From contig JARVLF010000015.1 of assembly GCA_030849465.1 (NCBI GenBank), positions 1,922,001 to 1,986,000 of the forward strand: DNA of 64,000 nt, written 5' to 3'. This document shows, one piece after another, positions 61,540 through 64,000 of the stretch (the stretch's first letter is position 1; each line of letters begins with the position of its first letter). The notes under the pieces are model-generated. The model made no database searches and was not told the origin of the DNA. It saw only the letters and a program-made list of their open reading frames with translations. The position numbers and the translations under genes were made by a program. This DNA is from Moesziomyces globuligerus (taxonomy: Eukaryota; Basidiomycota; Ustilaginomycetes; Ustilaginales; Ustilaginaceae).

Positions 61540-62676
61540 ATGGTCCTGGCAACAGCGCGCGTTCTGAAACCGTTCAGCGCAGCCACACACGCCACGGCGA
61601 GGGCAGCGGCGATCGCATCCTCGCCATCCACCACACCGATGGCGCCCTCGTCGACGTACACCATCCGCGCAGTTGCGGCGTTCGCGCGCAATCTGCTGCG
61701 CTTCGGGTGTCGCAACGTCACCGTGCGCGGGCTGGAGCGCTTCCTGGCGCAGCTGCATTCGACCGAGCGCACCGCCTCGTCGCGCGGCCTGCTGACCTAT
61801 TGCAACCACATCTCGGTGCTCGACGAACCCACCATCTGGGGCACGCTGCCTGCGGCTACGTTTCGCGATCCGCGCACCGTGCGCTGGACGCTCGGCGCGA
61901 GCGACATCATGTTCACCAATCCCACGCTCTCGCGCTTCTTCCGCAACGGACAGTGCATCGAGACGCACCGCGGCGGCGGGATCTACCAGCGCGCCATCGA
62001 CGACGCCATCGCCAAGCTCGACGCGGCCAACTGGGTGCATCTTTTCCCAGAGGGCTACGTCAACGTCAGCACGAGCTCCAAGCTGCGGAGGTTCAAGTGG
62101 GGCATCGCGAGGATGCTGCTCGAAGCGAAGCAGATGCCGACCGTCGTACCCATCTGGATCACCGGTTTCGATCAGATGATGCCCGAACCGCGCGCCAAGC
62201 CAAAGTGGCTCCCGCGCTTCGGCCACGATGTCTCGATCACGTTTGGCGAACCGATCACCCAGCAGCTTGCACCCGTGGTCGAGGCGATTCGATCGACCAG
62301 CGATATCGCCCCGCAAGACTTGCTGCCGGAACCGCTGCGCTTCGATCCAAAGTCCATCAAGCACGTCGAGGCGGAGGCGGCAAGTGTCGATCGCTCCGTG
62401 CCGTCGCATGTGGAGACGGAGTGGAACACCGCCTCGCTCTTCCAGCGCCCAAATGGCAGCGCCGATGACTCGCGCCTCGCCCTCGCACGCTCTCAACTCG
62501 CCGCTCTCCTCCGCCACCACCTCGGCCTCGTCGCGGTCGAGCAGCGCACCGCCGACGGACACGCCGATCCAAGCCAAGACGGTAGGCTCGTTCACACCGA
62601 ATCGCTCAACTCTCAAAAGCACCACGCAAAGAACAACGTCCTCCACGACGGTCAGCGCAAGAAGGCCGGTGTGTAA
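61540..62676 (+). CDS. TAZ1: tafazzin, cardiolipin transacylase
   Basis: The 378-residue single-exon protein belongs to the PlsC-type acyltransferases. The catalytic HX4D motif is NHISVLDEP (His90, Asp95), followed by the tafazzin-specific ATFRDPRTVRWTLGASDIMFTN block. The HLFPEGYVN motif is the substrate/phosphate site, and VVPIWITGFDQMMPE is a further tafazzin signature. Tafazzin exchanges acyl chains between phospholipids to mature cardiolipin on membranes facing the mitochondrial intermembrane space. The C-terminal part from about residue 290 is Ser/Ala/His-rich and not conserved. Its stop is 74 bases from that of the converging oxidoreductase. All catalytic residues are present. Confidence 0.95.
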   Translation: MVLATARVLKPFSAATHATARAAAIASSPSTTPMAPSSTYTIRAVAAFARNLLRFGCRNVTVRGLERFLAQLHSTERTASSRGLLTYCNHISVLDEPTIWGTLPAATFRDPRTVRWTLGASDIMFTNPTLSRFFRNGQCIETHRGGGIYQRAIDDAIAKLDAANWVHLFPEGYVNVSTSSKLRRFKWGIARMLLEAKQMPTVVPIWITGFDQMMPEPRAKPKWLPRFGHDVSITFGEPITQQLAPVVEAIRSTSDIAPQDLLPEPLRFDPKSIKHVEAEAASVDRSVPSHVETEWNTASLFQRPNGSADDSRLALARSQLAALLRHHLGLVAVEQRTADGHADPSQDGRLVHTESLNSQKHHAKNNVLHDGQRKKAGV

Positions 62677-62750
62677 TCGCAGAACCTGCTATCTCGCATG
62701 GATCAATATACCCTTTAATATATTCAATCATAGATTCTACCACATGACGC

Positions 62751-64000
62751 TCAGAGTTTGAAGACGTCTTGCTGCTTGAGTCCGAGGTTGGCGAGGATGC
62801 CGCCGAGGGGGCCCTGGCTCTGGCCGTTGGCTGACTTGGGACCGGCGAGCGCGTTGACCATGGCGTCGGGTCCGCAGACGAGCACCAAGGTGCGCGACGG
62901 CGTCGGTGCGAGCGTGTTGCGCAGGTGGTCCTTGGTGATGCGCGATTCGAAGACTGGGATCGTTGTCGAGACATCTGTCGCGGTGAGATGGAGCTTCGCA
63001 TCCACCGACGAGCCAGACCCGAGGAAGGGAATCCATCCCCCTCCACGCTTGACCACTTGAGTCTGTAGCTGTCCCGGTGCGGATGTGGTCGGGGTGGAAG
63101 AGGAGAGGTGTTCGGCGAAGAGGCTGACGCTGACCTTGTCTGGGTTCTTGCTCGCGAGTGCATGGAGCTGGGGCACGAGCAGCGCGTTTTCGAGGTCGCA
63201 CATTGCATACATCACCTCGACACGCGGCACTTTGACTGCACGAGACGCCGACGTACCAGGATGGCCAAAGAGGTTGGTCAACAGCTGGTAAGCGGGCGTG
63301 ATGCCCGTACCGCCGACGAGCATCACGATCCGGTCTGGCACGCCCGGAGCAGAGTCCCTCTCGAACGACCACGTATCCACGGGCCCTCGCACCTCGAGCT
63401 GCGGCACGCTCGCATTCGGTATCGCCCTGTGCAGAAACCTGCCCAACTCTCCATCCGGATACCGCTTCACCAGCAGATCCAGCACATCCCTCTCCGCACG
63501 ACTCGCCGCGTCCAGCGCCTTGGATGATGAGCCCGGCAGCGTATCGTACAGCGGTGTGTACGCCCGCTCGATGACCAAGCTCGGCTCCTTGATGTATACG
63601 CTGCGGATCCGCAGCCTCTGCAGCAGCGCCTCGTCGTCCCCACTCCTGCTCGCCGCGGCTACCGACGCCGGCAGCGCGATCTTGAGCAGCTTGTGGTTCG
63701 ATGCCGTCTTGGCGTCCGGATAGAAGCTCGACGCCGCCAGCGCCAAGGGGTGGTGCGTGCGCGGCTCCAATCTACCAGGGATGGAGTTGGATTGGCCTGC
63801 AGAGCCGGAAGAGGTACCCGTCAACCCGGCGTAGATATCAAGGACGCGCGGAGTCGCCGTTATGATGAGAACCGAGGCGAGCACGATGTTCGTGATGCTG
63901 AGGCCGGTGGCCTTCTTGTTCGAGGAGGACGATGAGGGTGATGACGACTTGGGCTTCGAAGCCCCTGGCTGGGTATGCGGCTGCCCGGGGGACGACGATA
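62751..64000 (-). CDS. cytochrome b5 reductase-like FAD/NAD(P) oxidoreductase, 5' end outside window
   Basis: The frame runs from the stop at 62751 to the window edge without an ATG start, so the N terminus is missing. At least 416 codons are present. After a Ser/Pro-rich segment a membrane span is seen (coding about 63835-63900, ITNIVLASVLIITA). The FAD domain shows ERAYTPLY, a variant of the RxYT flavin motif. The NAD(P) domain shows LVGGTGITPAYQLL and near the end VCGPDAMVNALAG, then QGPLGGILANLG. These are the marks of the cytochrome b5 reductase family, which passes electrons from NADH via FAD to b5-type haem proteins. The N-terminal anchor suggests an outer mitochondrial or ER membrane form such as Mcr1, but inserts in the FAD domain make orthology uncertain. 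Confidence 0.85.
   Translation of the reverse strand, partial: SSSPGQPHTQPGASKPKSSSPSSSSSNKKATGLSITNIVLASVLIITATPRVLDIYAGLTGTSSGSAGQSNSIPGRLEPRTHHPLALAASSFYPDAKTASNHKLLKIALPASVAAASRSGDDEALLQRLRIRSVYIKEPSLVIERAYTPLYDTLPGSSSKALDAASRAERDVLDLLVKRYPDGELGRFLHRAIPNASVPQLEVRGPVDTWSFERDSAPGVPDRIVMLVGGTGITPAYQLLTNLFGHPGTSASRAVKVPRVEVMYAMCDLENALLVPQLHALASKNPDKVSVSLFAEHLSSSTPTTSAPGQLQTQVVKRGGGWIPFLGSGSSVDAKLHLTATDVSTTIPVFESRITKDHLRNTLAPTPSRTLVLVCGPDAMVNALAGPKSANGQSQGPLGGILANLGLKQQDVFKL

Noticed and set aside
62751..62759. C-terminal FKL of the reductase as a peroxisomal PTS1
   Set aside because: The consensus first residue is Ser, Ala or Cys. Family members commonly end in VFKF, so FKL is simply the normal end of the fold.

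Overview
The window is nuclear DNA from a fungus, most probably a smut-type basidiomycete (Ustilaginales, Ustilago/Sporisorium/Pseudozyma group). The grounds are a GC-rich sequence, compact gene spacing, long single-exon genes, and a few short spliceosomal introns with GTAAGT/GTGAGT donors and CTGAC branch-like sites. The protein set is purely eukaryotic: Rsp5, AP-1 gamma, Rpd3-class HDAC, Rrp5, Tim13, Tom5, APC10, tafazzin, class II aldolase and peroxisomal uricase. The species call is an inference from gene style. No rRNA, tRNA, CRISPR array or intact mobile element was found.

Layout. 0-23 kb is dense: a SAP/DEDDh exonuclease (ERI1-like), a small two-span membrane protein, a fused Mzm1 (LYR)-bL31m gene, a secreted glycine-rich protein, RSP5, an SLC35F6-type transporter, HOS2, AP-1 gamma-adaptin, a mitochondrial DEAD-box helicase and a RING-CH membrane E3 ligase. 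23-30.5 kb is a 7.5 kb stretch without a convincing gene; it carries pentanucleotide arrays and ends in a G-poor leader with small uORFs before an Ecl1-type zinc protein. 33-46 kb holds a large unrecognised membrane protein, uricase with PTS1, a four-exon GLTP-fold lipid transfer protein, fructose-bisphosphate aldolase with a probable leader intron, and CMR1. 46-64 kb holds an ADCK2-like kinase, TRM44, TOM5, RRP5, an Fnx1/Vba-type transporter, APC10, TIM13, tafazzin and a cytochrome b5 reductase-like gene cut by the window end.

The genes are not one pathway. A theme does recur: about eight of roughly 24 genes are clearly or probably mitochondrial (complex III assembly, mitoribosome, RNA helicase, coenzyme Q-type kinase, protein import by Tom5 and Tim13, cardiolipin remodelling, cytochrome b5 reductase). 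Many neighbours are convergent or divergent pairs, some separated by fewer than 300 bases.

The observation most worth following is the single reading frame that joins a complex III assembly factor (Mzm1/LYRM7) to mitochondrial ribosomal protein bL31m. A presequence-like stretch and an R-A-Y/S cleavage-type site lie between the two parts. I see no evidence for a wholly new defence, mobile or biosynthetic system; the secreted glycine-rich protein, the RING-CH protein and the 1,140-residue membrane protein are the least explained coding genes.
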